Origin: Paramagnetospirillum magnetotacticum MS-1
GTDB taxonomy: Bacteria; Pseudomonadota; Alphaproteobacteria; Rhodospirillales; Magnetospirillaceae
Reading direction: 5' to 3'
Length of the DNA stretch: 64,000 nucleotides
NCBI RefSeq assembly: GCF_000829825.1
Contig: NZ_JXSL01000028.1
Span: forward strand, 161,587-225,586
Shown: piece by piece, positions 1 to 8,183 of the stretch
Layout of the letters: the number at the start of each line of letters is the position of its first letter
Position numbering within the stretch: position 1 is the stretch's first letter
Position numbers and translations under genes: made by a program
The notes under the pieces: model-generated
Database searches by the model: none
The model's input: the letters and a program-made list of their open reading frames with translations, nothing else
What the model was told of the DNA's origin: nothing

Positions 1-15
1 GGTCTTCTGGCTCAT
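1..15 (-). CDS. 5' end of a gene downstream of arsR (partial)
   Basis: The first five codons (Met-Ser-Gln-Lys-Thr) of a minus-strand gene that leaves the window. Its ATG overlaps the TGA stop of the ArsR-type gene in an ATGA arrangement, so the two are translationally coupled and share a transcript. The position behind an ArsR repressor suggests a metal or arsenic resistance function such as arsenate reductase, efflux or methylation. Five codons do not allow a choice, so no function is assigned. Confidence 0.6.
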
Positions 16-428
16 GGTGATCCCCCACAGCAGGTGGATTGCGCCCGAGCATTCGAAACCAGCGCCGCCCGTCCCTGGTCGCATAGGACCTGGACCGGAA
101 CTGCGTTGACCTCCTCCAGAACCCGCCGGTCCTCGGCCGTGGTGGGGTCATCCTCCAAGGACGACCGGACCAGATCGAGGAAGGAACGGGCATAAGGGTT
201 GAAGTCGCGTTCGGCCAAGCGATAGTAGACCCACTTGCCGTCCCGGCGCTGCTGAAGCAGTCCGGCGGTCTTTAGCGCCGCCAGATGCTTGGAAATGGTG
301 GCGGGCGCAAGCTCCAGCACCGTGGTGATCTGGCAAACGCAAAGCTCGCCCCTTTCCAGCAGCTTCAGGATACGGACCCGGCTGGGATCGGCGACGGCTT
401 TGGCGACGGTTTCGAATGTCTCGAGCAT
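12..428 (-). CDS. ArsR/SmtB-family metalloregulatory repressor
   Basis: A 138-residue protein with a winged helix-turn-helix at about residues 10-75. It includes the ELCVC motif (Cys30, Cys32) that in ArsR proteins binds As(III)/Sb(III) in the recognition-helix region, followed by a typical HTH stretch (APATISKHLAALKTAGLL). A Cys-Cys pair close to the C terminus (133-134) could add metal ligands. Family members dissociate from their operator when metalloid binds. The gene overlaps the next gene by ATGA, so it is the first gene of an operon running off the left edge. No good ribosome-binding site precedes the ATG. Candidate inverted repeats lie just upstream. Family assignment is firm; the inducer is inferred from the ELCVC motif. 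Confidence 0.9.
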   Translation of the reverse strand: MLETFETVAKAVADPSRVRILKLLERGELCVCQITTVLELAPATISKHLAALKTAGLLQQRRDGKWVYYRLAERDFNPYARSFLDLVRSSLEDDPTTAEDRRVLEEVNAVPVQVLCDQGRAALVSNARAQSTCCGGSP

Positions 429-443
429 GGGGGAACGCTACGG

Positions 444-476
444 TCATTTCGCTGAATGGCAAAATGATACATTCAT
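444..476. promoter_or_regulatory. candidate ArsR operator region
   Basis: Just upstream of the arsR start are two short inverted repeats: TCATTT/AAATGA arms at 444-449 and 462-467, and ATGA/TCAT arms at 464-467 and 473-476. ArsR-type repressors bind such AT-rich imperfect dyads near their own promoters. The arms are short, so this is a weak call. Confidence 0.3.
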
Positions 477-566
477 GACAAAGCGGAAGCAAGTCGGACG
501 GCGCGGAGAAAAATCAGGAATGATCGTGTCCATAGACCACGGTCATGTGGACAGAGGGCGGCGGCC

Positions 567-764
567 TCAGGCGGCGGCAGAGCCCAGATCGCAGATCAAG
601 GGATAAAGCTGATCGACGATCAGTTGAACCGTCGCCATATCCAGGTTGGGCATCATGGCGGTCAGCACGGCCGTGGCGGCGGAGCGCTGCGCGAAGGGAT
701 CGAGGCCGCCCTTGCGGGCGTCGGTCACCGCGCTGGTGATGATCTCTCGAAGGGATGGGTCCAT
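567..764 (-). CDS. small hypothetical protein (65 aa)
   Basis: A 65-residue, mainly helical, soluble protein beginning MDPSLREIITSAV. It has no signal peptide, membrane segment or cysteine cluster. Its reading frame has a more protein-like composition than the overlapping frames, which give Arg/Pro-rich translations. It is transcribed away from a perfect 12-bp hairpin at 783-810, which may mark the end of the upstream transcript. I do not recognise the family. Confidence 0.5.
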   Translation of the reverse strand: MDPSLREIITSAVTDARKGGLDPFAQRSAATAVLTAMMPNLDMATVQLIVDQLYPLICDLGSAAA

Positions 765-782
765 GATCGGCCTGCGGCAAAG

Positions 783-810
783 AAGGTTGCAGTAACTCTA
801 CTGCAACCTT
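783..810. repeat. perfect 12-bp inverted repeat (hairpin)
   Basis: AAGGTTGCAGTA at 783-794 and its exact reverse complement at 799-810 are separated by four bases. It lies 68 bp past the stop of the DUF2189 gene and upstream of the 65-aa gene, both on the minus strand. It could terminate the DUF2189 transcript, although only a weak T-run (CTTT) follows, or it could be an operator for the small gene. Confidence 0.6.
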
Positions 811-877
811 GCCTCACCCGGCGCCAGCACTCCACCCGCGAAAGGGAAGGAGTTGTAAGGGGCTGTGACGTGAAGAT

Positions 878-1654
878 TCAATGCCTTCCCATGACATCGC
901 GATAGGCATGCCAGCTGGCATGGGCCACCACGGGCAATGCCACGATCATGCCGACGAAGGCGGTGGCCATGCCAAAGAAGGTCACCACGGCGATGGTGGC
1001 GGCCCAGCCGATCATGGTGCGCCAATTGACCCGCACGGCATAGACGCTGAACTCCATGGCTTCCATGACGCCCACATCGCGATCGAGCAACATGGGCATG
1101 GCGAAGACACTGATGGAAAACGCGATCACCGCCAGCGCGCCGCCCACCAGGGTTCCCACCATCAGGAAGCGGAAGGATTCGGGACGCAGCACCACATCCT
1201 CGATGAAATTGCCCAGCGGCAAGGGCATGCCCGGCGGGTAGAACAGGGCGAAGACCACCAGCCCGGCCAAGAGCCAGGCCATCAACAAGATGGACAGGAC
1301 CAGACCCATATTGCCGATCTGGTCCAGGCGGGATTTGACGCCACCCAACACCAGACCGAGGCTGATGGGCTCGCCCGTTTCGGTGCGGCGGCTGATCTCG
1401 TAGAGGAAGACCGCCGCCAGCGGGCCGACCAGCATGAAACCGGCCGCCATGGCGAACAGCAAGGACCCCATGCCGAGCGCGTTGAGCACCACGAAGAGCG
1501 TCAGGCCGATTCCGGCATAAAGCGCTCCAAAGCCTAGACTGAGCAATGGATTGCGCCAGACGTCGCGCCAACCCGCGTTGAGCCACTCGGAAGCCTGGGC
1601 TGGCGTGACCAGCCGGACATCGGGATGAAGGGAATGGACGGCCATGGAAATCAT
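878..1654 (-). CDS. DUF2189 integral membrane protein
   Basis: A 258-residue protein starting MISMAVHSLHPDV. This ATG is chosen because an AGGGGG Shine-Dalgarno sequence lies about 8 bases upstream; the longer in-frame extension has none and has a non-native composition. About six hydrophobic segments are visible, including residues around 40-75, 115-140 and the C-terminal 60 residues. The layout matches DUF2189 proteins, conserved in alphaproteobacteria and of unknown function, sometimes compared with cytochrome c oxidase-associated membrane proteins. It is a single gene with a possible terminator hairpin at 783-810. Confidence 0.8.
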   Translation of the reverse strand: MISMAVHSLHPDVRLVTPAQASEWLNAGWRDVWRNPLLSLGFGALYAGIGLTLFVVLNALGMGSLLFAMAAGFMLVGPLAAVFLYEISRRTETGEPISLGLVLGGVKSRLDQIGNMGLVLSILLMAWLLAGLVVFALFYPPGMPLPLGNFIEDVVLRPESFRFLMVGTLVGGALAVIAFSISVFAMPMLLDRDVGVMEAMEFSVYAVRVNWRTMIGWAATIAVVTFFGMATAFVGMIVALPVVAHASWHAYRDVMGRH

Positions 1655-1830
1655 CGTAAGCCCCCTTGTATTAAGGAGTGTCCCACCGCTCTTGCATGGC
1701 AAGGGGGGCACTGCCGACTTACTATGTGGAAATTGGCAGGACTCTAAACAAGCCCCCCATATGTTTAGCCACTCGACATTCGCCTCCGGTCTGCCCAATC
1801 TTGATATCAGGACCAATACAGGAGACGGGA

Positions 1831-2259
1831 ATGAGGCTTATCTCCACGGCGATTGCCGCCGGTTTGCTGCTGATGGCCCCGCAAGCCGGGGCCGCGACCC
1901 TGATCACCGAGGCCGAGGCTGCCCTGCCTGCCGCCGCGGGTGGCGTGACCCTGCGCGGCATCACGAGAGGCCCCACGGTCAAGCTGGTCAACCCGGCCGA
2001 AACCAAGTCGCCCTTCGACCTCAAGGTGAAGTTCGAACCCCATGGCGGTGCCGCCATCGAGCCCGGCTCCATCAAGGTGGTCTATCTGAAATCACCCATC
2101 GTCGATATCACCGACCGGGTGAAGCCGTTCGTCTCTCTCACCGGCATCGACATGGCCAAGGCGGAAATACCCGCCGGTCGCCATTCCATCCGCATCGACG
2201 TCAAGGACAGCGAAGGACGGGCGGGCAGCACCACGGTGGAACTGACGGTCACCAAATAG
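1831..2259 (+). CDS. exported hypothetical protein, Ig-like fold likely
   Basis: A 142-residue protein with a clear N-terminal signal peptide (MRLISTAIAAGLLLMAPQAG, then AATL). The mature part is rich in beta-strand-forming stretches and ends in a pattern typical of bacterial Ig-like or fibronectin-like domains (SEGRAGSTTVELTVTK). The start is set by GGAGACGGGA immediately upstream. Nothing identifies a partner or substrate. It stands alone, with a dispersed palindromic repeat right after its stop. Confidence 0.7.
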   Translation: MRLISTAIAAGLLLMAPQAGAATLITEAEAALPAAAGGVTLRGITRGPTVKLVNPAETKSPFDLKVKFEPHGGAAIEPGSIKVVYLKSPIVDITDRVKPFVSLTGIDMAKAEIPAGRHSIRIDVKDSEGRAGSTTVELTVTK

Positions 2260-2263
2260 GATT

Positions 2264-2368
2264 TGTCATTCCGACGACCACCGGGAGGAGGAATCTCCGC
2301 CTGGAAGGGCGATGCTGGCTCTGCAAGGCTGGATCAGGACGAGATCCCTCGCCTCAGCTCGGGATGAC
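2264..2368. repeat. dispersed palindromic repeat, copy 1
   Basis: The element begins TGTCATTCCGA and ends with the near-complement CTCGGGATGAC. Inside, GGAATCTCCGCCTGG is mirrored loosely by GAGATCCCTCGCCT. The same layout recurs at 3842-3946. Intergenic REP/BIME-like elements of this kind are common in GC-rich alphaproteobacteria. It sits between the converging stops of two genes and could form a transcription-terminating hairpin. Confidence 0.7.
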
Positions 2369-2376
2369 GGCTTGCG

Positions 2377-3198
2377 TCATTCCCACAATTTGCGCATGCC
2401 CGAGATGATGGAGGCCGCGCCCGTCACCACCGGCACCACCGTGCCGATGGTTCCGGCCAGGGTTTGGATGCGCTTTTCCAATTGGCTCCGGCTCTCGTTT
2501 TCCGGTGATGTCAGCTTGGCCAGCGAACCGGCCATGCGGCGCACCATGGAATCGGCAGCCCGCTCGGACTTCAGCGGCATCAGCCAATGGACGATCAGCG
2601 CGCCGGTGACATAGCTGAGAAAGATGGAAAAGGCGTATTCCACCACTTCGCGCCATTCCCGCCCGTCCTGGGGCAGGATGGGCTGGGAATCCATCAGGCC
2701 GGTAATTGCCAGCATGCCCAGGACCGAGGCACAGGCGATGACGGCACCCAGAATGATCTGAACGGCCAGCCGGTTGCGCCCCTTGAACGAAGCCATGGCG
2801 GCAAAGGGCAAGGGAAGAAGCAGGGATAAAAGGCGGATCACCCAGGTTTTCAGGTCCAGCACCATGACCACCAGCAGATGGGTGGCCATCAAGGCGATGA
2901 CCGGCAAGAACAGCGCGATCAGCACGCCGCGCAGCCATTCGCCCCAGTGGCTGCGCCGTTCTGGCGGCTCCTTGGGCTCGGGGCTGGCGGAAACGACGTC
3001 AACGGGCCGCGCTTCTAAAGCCGCGATACGGTCCTTCAGGACCTCGATCTCGGACTTGGCCTCTTCCAGCGCCTCGACCTTCGCCGCCATGGCGCGCAAC
3101 TGATCAAGCACTGGTCGGACAATGGAAAGGTCTCGGCGGCAATGCTTGCAGACGACGGCCTCGTCCTTGATTTCCTCGGCACAAAATGGACAGTTCAC
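2377..3198 (-). CDS. zinc-ribbon membrane protein of unknown function
   Basis: About 273 residues. The protein opens with a zinc-ribbon knuckle (NCPFCAEEIKDEAVVCKHC, two CxxC pairs) of the double-zinc-ribbon/UPF0547 type. A predicted coiled coil follows at residues ~30-65, then four to five hydrophobic segments and an amphipathic C-terminal region. I prefer the GTG at 3198 because a GGGAGCG ribosome-binding site precedes it and it puts the zinc ribbon at the N terminus; an in-frame ATG at 3234 has no such site. The architecture suggests a membrane-anchored sensor or scaffold, but the role is unknown. It is divergent from the marR gene. Confidence 0.7.
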   Translation of the reverse strand: MNCPFCAEEIKDEAVVCKHCRRDLSIVRPVLDQLRAMAAKVEALEEAKSEIEVLKDRIAALEARPVDVVSASPEPKEPPERRSHWGEWLRGVLIALFLPVIALMATHLLVVMVLDLKTWVIRLLSLLLPLPFAAMASFKGRNRLAVQIILGAVIACASVLGMLAITGLMDSQPILPQDGREWREVVEYAFSIFLSYVTGALIVHWLMPLKSERAADSMVRRMAGSLAKLTSPENESRSQLEKRIQTLAGTIGTVVPVVTGAASIISGMRKLWE

Positions 3199-3324
3199 GG
3201 CGCGCACGCTCCCAACGAAGTCGTGAGCCAGCATAGACGAATCTGCATTCGTCGCCTATTGCGGTTGTGTGGCGGACGCAAAACCAATACACATTTGAGC
3301 CAGCAATTGTCGAAAGAGGCTGAC

Positions 3325-3831
3325 TTGGCGACCACGCGAACCAGAAAGACCGCATCCGGCAAGACGTCGGCCAAGGGTCTGCCTGCGCCGCCTTCGCCCC
3401 TGTCGGGCATGGAACTGGACATTCTAGACGACATCGTCGGCTATCGCCTGCGCCGCGCCCAGGTGGTGGTCTATCAGGATTACGTCCGGACCGTGGGTTC
3501 GCTGGATATCCGGCCCTCCCAGTTCGCCGCCATGACCATCATCGGCGCCAATCCCGGCCTGTCCCAGACCACGCTGGCCGCCACCATGGGCATCGACCGC
3601 TCGGGCGCGGTGATTCTCATCGACGCCCTGGAAGGCAAGGGACTGGCCAGCCGCGTCCCCTCGCCCGTGGATCGCCGCACCTATGCCATCATGCTGACCG
3701 AGGCCGGGCAAAAGACCCTGGCCGAGTTGAAGCGTCTGGTGGCCGAGCATGATCTGCGCATCACATCCAAGCTGTCCGATGCCGAGCGGGCGGTTCTGCG
3801 CGACCTGCTGCACCGCCTCTACACCCCCTAA
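3325..3831 (+). CDS. MarR-family transcriptional regulator
   Basis: A 168-residue protein with a MarR winged helix at about residues 45-150, including the wing region (LASRVPSPVDRRTYAIMLTEAGQ) typical of the family. The TTG start at 3325 is chosen for its AAAGAGG site five bases upstream; the frame stays open further upstream but looks non-coding. MarR proteins are dimeric repressors released by small aromatic or acyl-CoA ligands. The next genes are a thiolase and a FadB-like protein, with a perfect 15-bp dyad between, so it probably controls this fatty acid or aromatic degradation pair. Confidence 0.85.
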   Translation: MATTRTRKTASGKTSAKGLPAPPSPLSGMELDILDDIVGYRLRRAQVVVYQDYVRTVGSLDIRPSQFAAMTIIGANPGLSQTTLAATMGIDRSGAVILIDALEGKGLASRVPSPVDRRTYAIMLTEAGQKTLAELKRLVAEHDLRITSKLSDAERAVLRDLLHRLYTP

Positions 3832-3841
3832 GCTCTCGGAT

Positions 3842-3946
3842 TGTCATCCCGACGCCACAGGCGGGGGGGATTCCCTCCTGGAACAACGTCACCGAACCGG
3901 AACTGCCGCGCCAGGAGGAGATCCCGCGCCTGCGCTCGGGATGGCA
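3842..3946. repeat. dispersed palindromic repeat, copy 2
   Basis: Second copy of the element at 2264-2368: TGTCATCCCGAC at one end and CTCGGGATGGCA at the other, with the inner GATTCCCTCCTGG / CCAGGAGGAGATCCC pairing. It follows the marR stop directly and may act as a terminator. Confidence 0.7.
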
Positions 3947-3964
3947 CCTTCCACGCCCTAGATT

Positions 3965-3979
3965 GTTGACTAGGTCAAC
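3965..3979. promoter_or_regulatory. candidate MarR operator
   Basis: GTTGAC-TAG-GTCAAC is a perfect dyad with 6-bp arms and a 3-bp spacer. It lies about 120 bp ahead of the thiolase start and downstream of marR. The size fits a MarR-type site. Binding is inferred. Confidence 0.45.
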
Positions 3980-4099
3980 TGTTGTTGTTCGCAAATATTT
4001 ACCTTTACCGCATTTTCGAAGATGGCTAGACTGGTGGTAATCCGGGAACTACCCGTGTCACCGCGTCACAGGCGCGGCATAAAAACAAGGGAGTGCGTC

Positions 4100-5305
4100 A
4101 TGTCGTACAATGTCGAGATCCCCTATGGCTGCTATTGGTCCACGCCGTTCGCGCGCTGGCAGGGAGCCTATGCCAATCTCCATTCCATGGAATTCGCCGC
4201 CCATGTGGCCAAGGCCGAACTGGCCAAGCGGCAGATCCCGGCCAGCGTCTTCGACGCGGCGGTGATGGGCATCTCGGTGCCGCAGAAGCACTCGTTTTTC
4301 GGCACGCCCTGGCTCGCCTCCATGCTGGGCGCCGGACAGGTGGGCGGCCCGACCATCTCCCAGGCCTGCGCCACCGGCGTGCGCTGTCTCCAGGTCGCCA
4401 CTCAGGAAGTCAATGACGGCATCGCTGGCGTGTCCCTGGTGCTGACCCTGGACCGCACCTCCAACGGCCCGCATGTGTTCTATCCCAAGCCTGCGGCCCC
4501 CGGCGGCACCGGCGATTCCGAGAATTGGGTGATGGACAATTTCGGCTTTGACCCGGTGACCACCAAATCCATGTTGGTCACCGCCGAGAACACCGCCCGC
4601 GAATTCGGCCTGAATACGCAAGAGCAGCATGATCTGGTGCTTTATCGCCAGGAGCAGTACGCCGCCGCCACGGCCAATGACAGCGCCTTCCTCAAGCGCT
4701 TCATGACGCTGCCCTTCGACGTGCCGACCCCCAATTTCAAGAAGGTCGCCGGGACCTTGGACGGTGACGAGGGCGTCACCATCTCCACCGCCGAGGGCTT
4801 GGCCAAGCTGAAGCCGGTTCTGCCCGATGGCACCATCACCTTCGGCTGTCAGACCCACCCGGCCGACGGCAATGCGGCGCTGATCGTCGCCAATCCCGAC
4901 AAGGCCCGTGAGTTGTCCAAGAACAAGGCCATCCGCGTGCGCATCCTGGGCTTCGGCCAGAAGCGGGTCGAGCCCGCCTATATGCCCAAGGCCCCCGCCC
5001 CTGCCGCCCAGGCGGCCCTGAAGCAGGCCGGAATCAGCCTGAGCCAGGTCAGCGTCATCAAACTGCACAATCCCTTCACCGCCAATGATTTCGCCTTCGC
5101 CCGCGCGCTGGAAATCGATGTGAAGAGCTTCAACAATTTCGGTTCGTCCCTGCTCTGGGGCCATCCCCAGTCGCCCATGGGCACGCGTGGCATCATCGAG
5201 GTGATCGAGGAGCTGGCGCTCAAGGGCGGCGGCTACGGCCTGTTCTCCGGCTGCGCCGCAGGTGATTCCGCCATGGCCGTGGTGCTTCAGGTCACTGACG
5301 CCTGA
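4100..5305 (+). CDS. thiolase family acyl-CoA acetyltransferase
   Basis: A 401-residue protein. The start at MSYNVEIPYG is supported by AAGGGAG upstream. The nucleophilic cysteine is Cys90 in the QACATG context, and a second reactive cysteine sits in the C-terminal SGCAAGDS motif. Where most thiolases have NEAFA, this one has HNPF, seen in SCP2-like or otherwise divergent thiolases. The family performs thiolytic cleavage of 3-ketoacyl-CoA, or condensation in reverse. The next gene encodes hydratase and dehydrogenase activities, so the pair covers the last three steps of beta-oxidation. Regulation is probably by the adjacent MarR protein. Confidence 0.85.
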   Translation: MSYNVEIPYGCYWSTPFARWQGAYANLHSMEFAAHVAKAELAKRQIPASVFDAAVMGISVPQKHSFFGTPWLASMLGAGQVGGPTISQACATGVRCLQVATQEVNDGIAGVSLVLTLDRTSNGPHVFYPKPAAPGGTGDSENWVMDNFGFDPVTTKSMLVTAENTAREFGLNTQEQHDLVLYRQEQYAAATANDSAFLKRFMTLPFDVPTPNFKKVAGTLDGDEGVTISTAEGLAKLKPVLPDGTITFGCQTHPADGNAALIVANPDKARELSKNKAIRVRILGFGQKRVEPAYMPKAPAPAAQAALKQAGISLSQVSVIKLHNPFTANDFAFARALEIDVKSFNNFGSSLLWGHPQSPMGTRGIIEVIEELALKGGGYGLFSGCAAGDSAMAVVLQVTDA

Positions 5306-5358
5306 CCCACTGGCGCCTGATTTCGAACCGACACGAATTCTTTCAAGGAACCGACATC

Positions 5359-7464
5359 ATGAGCGACGTCGTTACTCTTTCCGTCTCCGACCGTATCGCC
5401 ACCGTCACCATCGACTCGGCCCCCGTGAACGCCGCCGACTATCCGGTGCGCGCCGGGCTGCAAAAGGCCTTCACCGATCTGGCCGCTCGTACCGATTTTG
5501 ACGCTGTGCTGGTCATTTGCGCCGGGCGCACCTTCATGGCGGGCGCCGATATCGGCGAATTCGATACCGGCATCAAGGCCCCTCACCACCAGGATCTGTT
5601 CAATCTGGTGGAAAGCTGCGCCAAGCCCGTGGTCGCCGCGTTGCACGGCACCGCGCTGGGCGCCGGAACCGAACTGGCCATGGCCTGCCACTACCGCATT
5701 GCCGACAAGGGCGCGCGTATCGGCCTGCCCGAACTCTCGCTGGGCATCATTCCGGGCGCGGGCGGCACCCAGCGCGCGCCCCGTCTGATCGGTCTGGACG
5801 CGGCCATGGATCTGGTGCTGTCGGGCAAGCCCCTGCCCGCGCCGAAGGCCCTCGAACTGGGTCTGGTGGACGAGATCGCCGCGGGCGACCTCAACGCCGC
5901 CGCCCTGGCGTTTGCCAAGAAGCTGGTGGCCGAGGGCAAGGGCGTGCGCCGCACTTGCGACATGACCCCCAAGGATGCCGACAAGGCCGCCGAGATCGTC
6001 GCCGCCCGGCAGGCCCAGGTGGCCAAGACCATGAAGAACCGCACCTCGCCCGTAAAAGCGCTGGAAGCCATGGCCGCCACCACCTCGCTGTCCTTCAAGG
6101 AAGGCCTGAAGCTGGAAGCCGACATCTCCAAGCAGTTGGAGCATGCGGTCGAGGCCCGCGCCATGCGCCACCTGTTCTTCGCCGACCGCGAAGTGCGCAA
6201 GATCCCCGGCATCACCAAGGACATCAAGGCGCGCCCCATCCGCAAGGTGGGCATTATCGGCGCCGGAACCATGGGCGGCGGCATCGCCATGTGCTTCGCC
6301 AATATCGGCGTGCCAGTGACCATCATCGACGTCTCGGACGAGAATCTCCAGCGGGGCCTTGGCGTCATCCGCAAGAACTACGAGCGTTCGGTGTCGCGCG
6401 GCTCGCTCTCGCAGGAACAGCTTGAAAGCCGCATGGGCCTGCTCTCGGCCAGCACCGATTACGCCGCCCTGAAGGATGCCGATCTGGCCATCGAGGCGGT
6501 GTTCGAGAAGATGGAACTGAAGAAGGACATCTTCGCCAAGCTCGACGCCGTCCTGCCCGCGGGCGCCATTCTTGGCACCAATACTTCGACGCTCGACATC
6601 GACGAGATCGCCAATACCACCAAGCGTCCGGCGGATGTCATCGGCCTGCACTTCTTCAGCCCCGCCAATGTGATGCCGCTGCTGGAGATCGTTCAGGGCA
6701 AGCAGACCGCCATGGACGTTCTGCTCACCGCTCTCGACATGGCCAAGCTGATCAAGAAGACCGGTGTGGTCTCCAAGGTCTGCTACGGCTTCATCGGCAA
6801 CCGCATGATGGACCCCTATGGCCGCGAGGCCGAGCGCATGGTGCAAGAAGGCGCCACGCCGGCCGAAGTGGACGGCGCGCTGGAGGAATGGGGCATGGCC
6901 ATGGGCATCCTGGCCGTCTACGACATGGCCGGTGTGGAAGTGGGCGAGAACACCCGCATCGCCAATCCGCACATGGTCCCCAAGGACCCCAGCTTCTACC
7001 GCTGCTCCACCCTTCTGGTGGCCAACAAATGGCTGGGCCAGAAGGTGGGGCGCGGCTATTACCGCTATGAGGGCGGCAAGCGCGCCTCCTGCCCCGAGGT
7101 CATCGAGATGATGCATGCCGAGGGCAAGCGCCTGAACGTGCCGAGCCGCAAGCCGGGCAAGCAGGAGATCCTGGACCGCTGCCTCTTTTCCATGATCAAC
7201 GAAGGCGCCAAGCTGCTGGAAGAAGGCATCGCTTTGCGCGCCTCCGACATCGACGTGGTCTATACCGCGGGCTACGGCTATCCCCGTTATCGCGGCGGCC
7301 CGATGTTCTATGCCGACACAATCGGCCTGAAGGTGATCTACGACAAGATCGTGGAATTCCAAAAGACCCTGGACCCGCAGTACTGGACCCCCGCCCCTCT
7401 GCTGGAGAAGCTGGCCAAGTCCGGCTCCACCTTCGCCCAATGGGATGCGTCCAACCGCAAATAG
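5359..7464 (+). CDS. FadB/FadJ-like enoyl-CoA hydratase / 3-hydroxyacyl-CoA dehydrogenase
   Basis: A 701-residue multifunctional protein. Residues ~1-190 are an enoyl-CoA hydratase/isomerase (crotonase) domain, with the oxyanion-hole stretch around FMAGADIGEF and the LPELSLGIIPGAGGTQR signature. At ~295-480 is the NAD-binding dehydrogenase domain, with VGIIGAGTMGGGIAMCFA as the Rossmann motif and HFFSPANVMPLLEIV. Two C-terminal dehydrogenase domains follow. The length is normal for FadJ-type alpha subunits. It lies 53 bp after the thiolase gene with an AAGGA site, so it is the second gene of that operon, and a strong terminator follows. Substrate chain length cannot be read from sequence. Confidence 0.92.
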   Translation: MSDVVTLSVSDRIATVTIDSAPVNAADYPVRAGLQKAFTDLAARTDFDAVLVICAGRTFMAGADIGEFDTGIKAPHHQDLFNLVESCAKPVVAALHGTALGAGTELAMACHYRIADKGARIGLPELSLGIIPGAGGTQRAPRLIGLDAAMDLVLSGKPLPAPKALELGLVDEIAAGDLNAAALAFAKKLVAEGKGVRRTCDMTPKDADKAAEIVAARQAQVAKTMKNRTSPVKALEAMAATTSLSFKEGLKLEADISKQLEHAVEARAMRHLFFADREVRKIPGITKDIKARPIRKVGIIGAGTMGGGIAMCFANIGVPVTIIDVSDENLQRGLGVIRKNYERSVSRGSLSQEQLESRMGLLSASTDYAALKDADLAIEAVFEKMELKKDIFAKLDAVLPAGAILGTNTSTLDIDEIANTTKRPADVIGLHFFSPANVMPLLEIVQGKQTAMDVLLTALDMAKLIKKTGVVSKVCYGFIGNRMMDPYGREAERMVQEGATPAEVDGALEEWGMAMGILAVYDMAGVEVGENTRIANPHMVPKDPSFYRCSTLLVANKWLGQKVGRGYYRYEGGKRASCPEVIEMMHAEGKRLNVPSRKPGKQEILDRCLFSMINEGAKLLEEGIALRASDIDVVYTAGYGYPRYRGGPMFYADTIGLKVIYDKIVEFQKTLDPQYWTPAPLLEKLAKSGSTFAQWDASNRK

Positions 7465-7486
7465 ATCATCCTCCCGGATGAACCCT

Positions 7487-7523
7487 GGGACCCGTAGGCC
7501 TTGCGCCTCGGGTCCCTTTTTTT
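7487..7523 (+). terminator. rho-independent terminator after the fadB-like gene
   Basis: GGGACCCG (7487-7494) pairs with CGGGTCCC (7509-7516), followed directly by seven T residues. It ends the thiolase/fadB-like operon. Confidence 0.9.
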
Positions 7524-7606
7524 GTCAGGCCCACGCAATGCGGCCCCATAATTCGGCCATTTTCGGGGTATGAAGTTCCCAGACCAAATGATTCCGGGAG
7601 AAAGCC

Positions 7607-8083
7607 ATGTCCGAGCGCCGCCGTAACGTCCTGCTGCGTTTCGCCGCCGTCTTGGCCGTTGCGGCCCCTCCCCTTGCCTCGCCAGCATGCGCGGCGGAGG
7701 ACGCAATCCCGTCCGGCCCACCGCCCAATTTCCGCTCAGTGGCCGAAGCGCGCGAAATCGAACTGCCCTTCGACAGCGACAGACTGGATCTGAATGCAAA
7801 GGCCAAGGCGATCCTGGACGGGGTGGCCGAGGAGTTGAAGCGCAACAGCACCCTGACCGCCATCCTTGCGGGCCATGCCGATGACCGGGGAAGCCGCGAA
7901 TACAACCTGGCCCTGGGCGAGCGCCGCGCCGAGGCGGTGAAGACCTATCTGGCCGTCCATGGCGCGCCGGTCGAGCGCATGGCGGCCATTTCCTACGGCA
8001 AGGAACAGCCGCGCGACACCAGCGGCACCAAGGCGGCCCGAGCCGCCAACCGGCGCGTCGTCGTCAGGCTGGAACAGCACTGA
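7607..8083 (+). CDS. OmpA-domain peptidoglycan-binding exported protein
   Basis: A 158-residue protein with an Arg-rich N-region and hydrophobic signal peptide ending near ACAA/E, then an OmpA/Pal-type domain at about residues 50-156. The family marks are the GHADDRGSREYNLALGERRA stretch and the C-terminal AANRRVVVRL. The domain binds the diaminopimelate of peptidoglycan. There is no clear lipobox, so it is probably a soluble periplasmic protein rather than a Pal lipoprotein, and there is no beta-barrel part. The following gene converges on it; a GC hairpin (8132-8148) without a T-run lies between. Confidence 0.85.
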   Translation: MSERRRNVLLRFAAVLAVAAPPLASPACAAEDAIPSGPPPNFRSVAEAREIELPFDSDRLDLNAKAKAILDGVAEELKRNSTLTAILAGHADDRGSREYNLALGERRAEAVKTYLAVHGAPVERMAAISYGKEQPRDTSGTKAARAANRRVVVRLEQH

Positions 8084-8183
8084 GACTTTATGTTTGCCCC
8101 TCACCGGGCGCGCGCCTGTGCGCGCTTGGCCGCGGCCTCAAGGGCCGCAGGTCGCGGCATGCATCACATTTGACGCATGCTGC

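Noticed and set aside
5287..7440. A minus-strand open frame of 717 codons opposite the FadB-like gene
   Set aside because: Antisense shadow; composition is dominated by Gly, His and Gln and shows no motif, while the plus strand has complete crotonase and dehydrogenase motifs.
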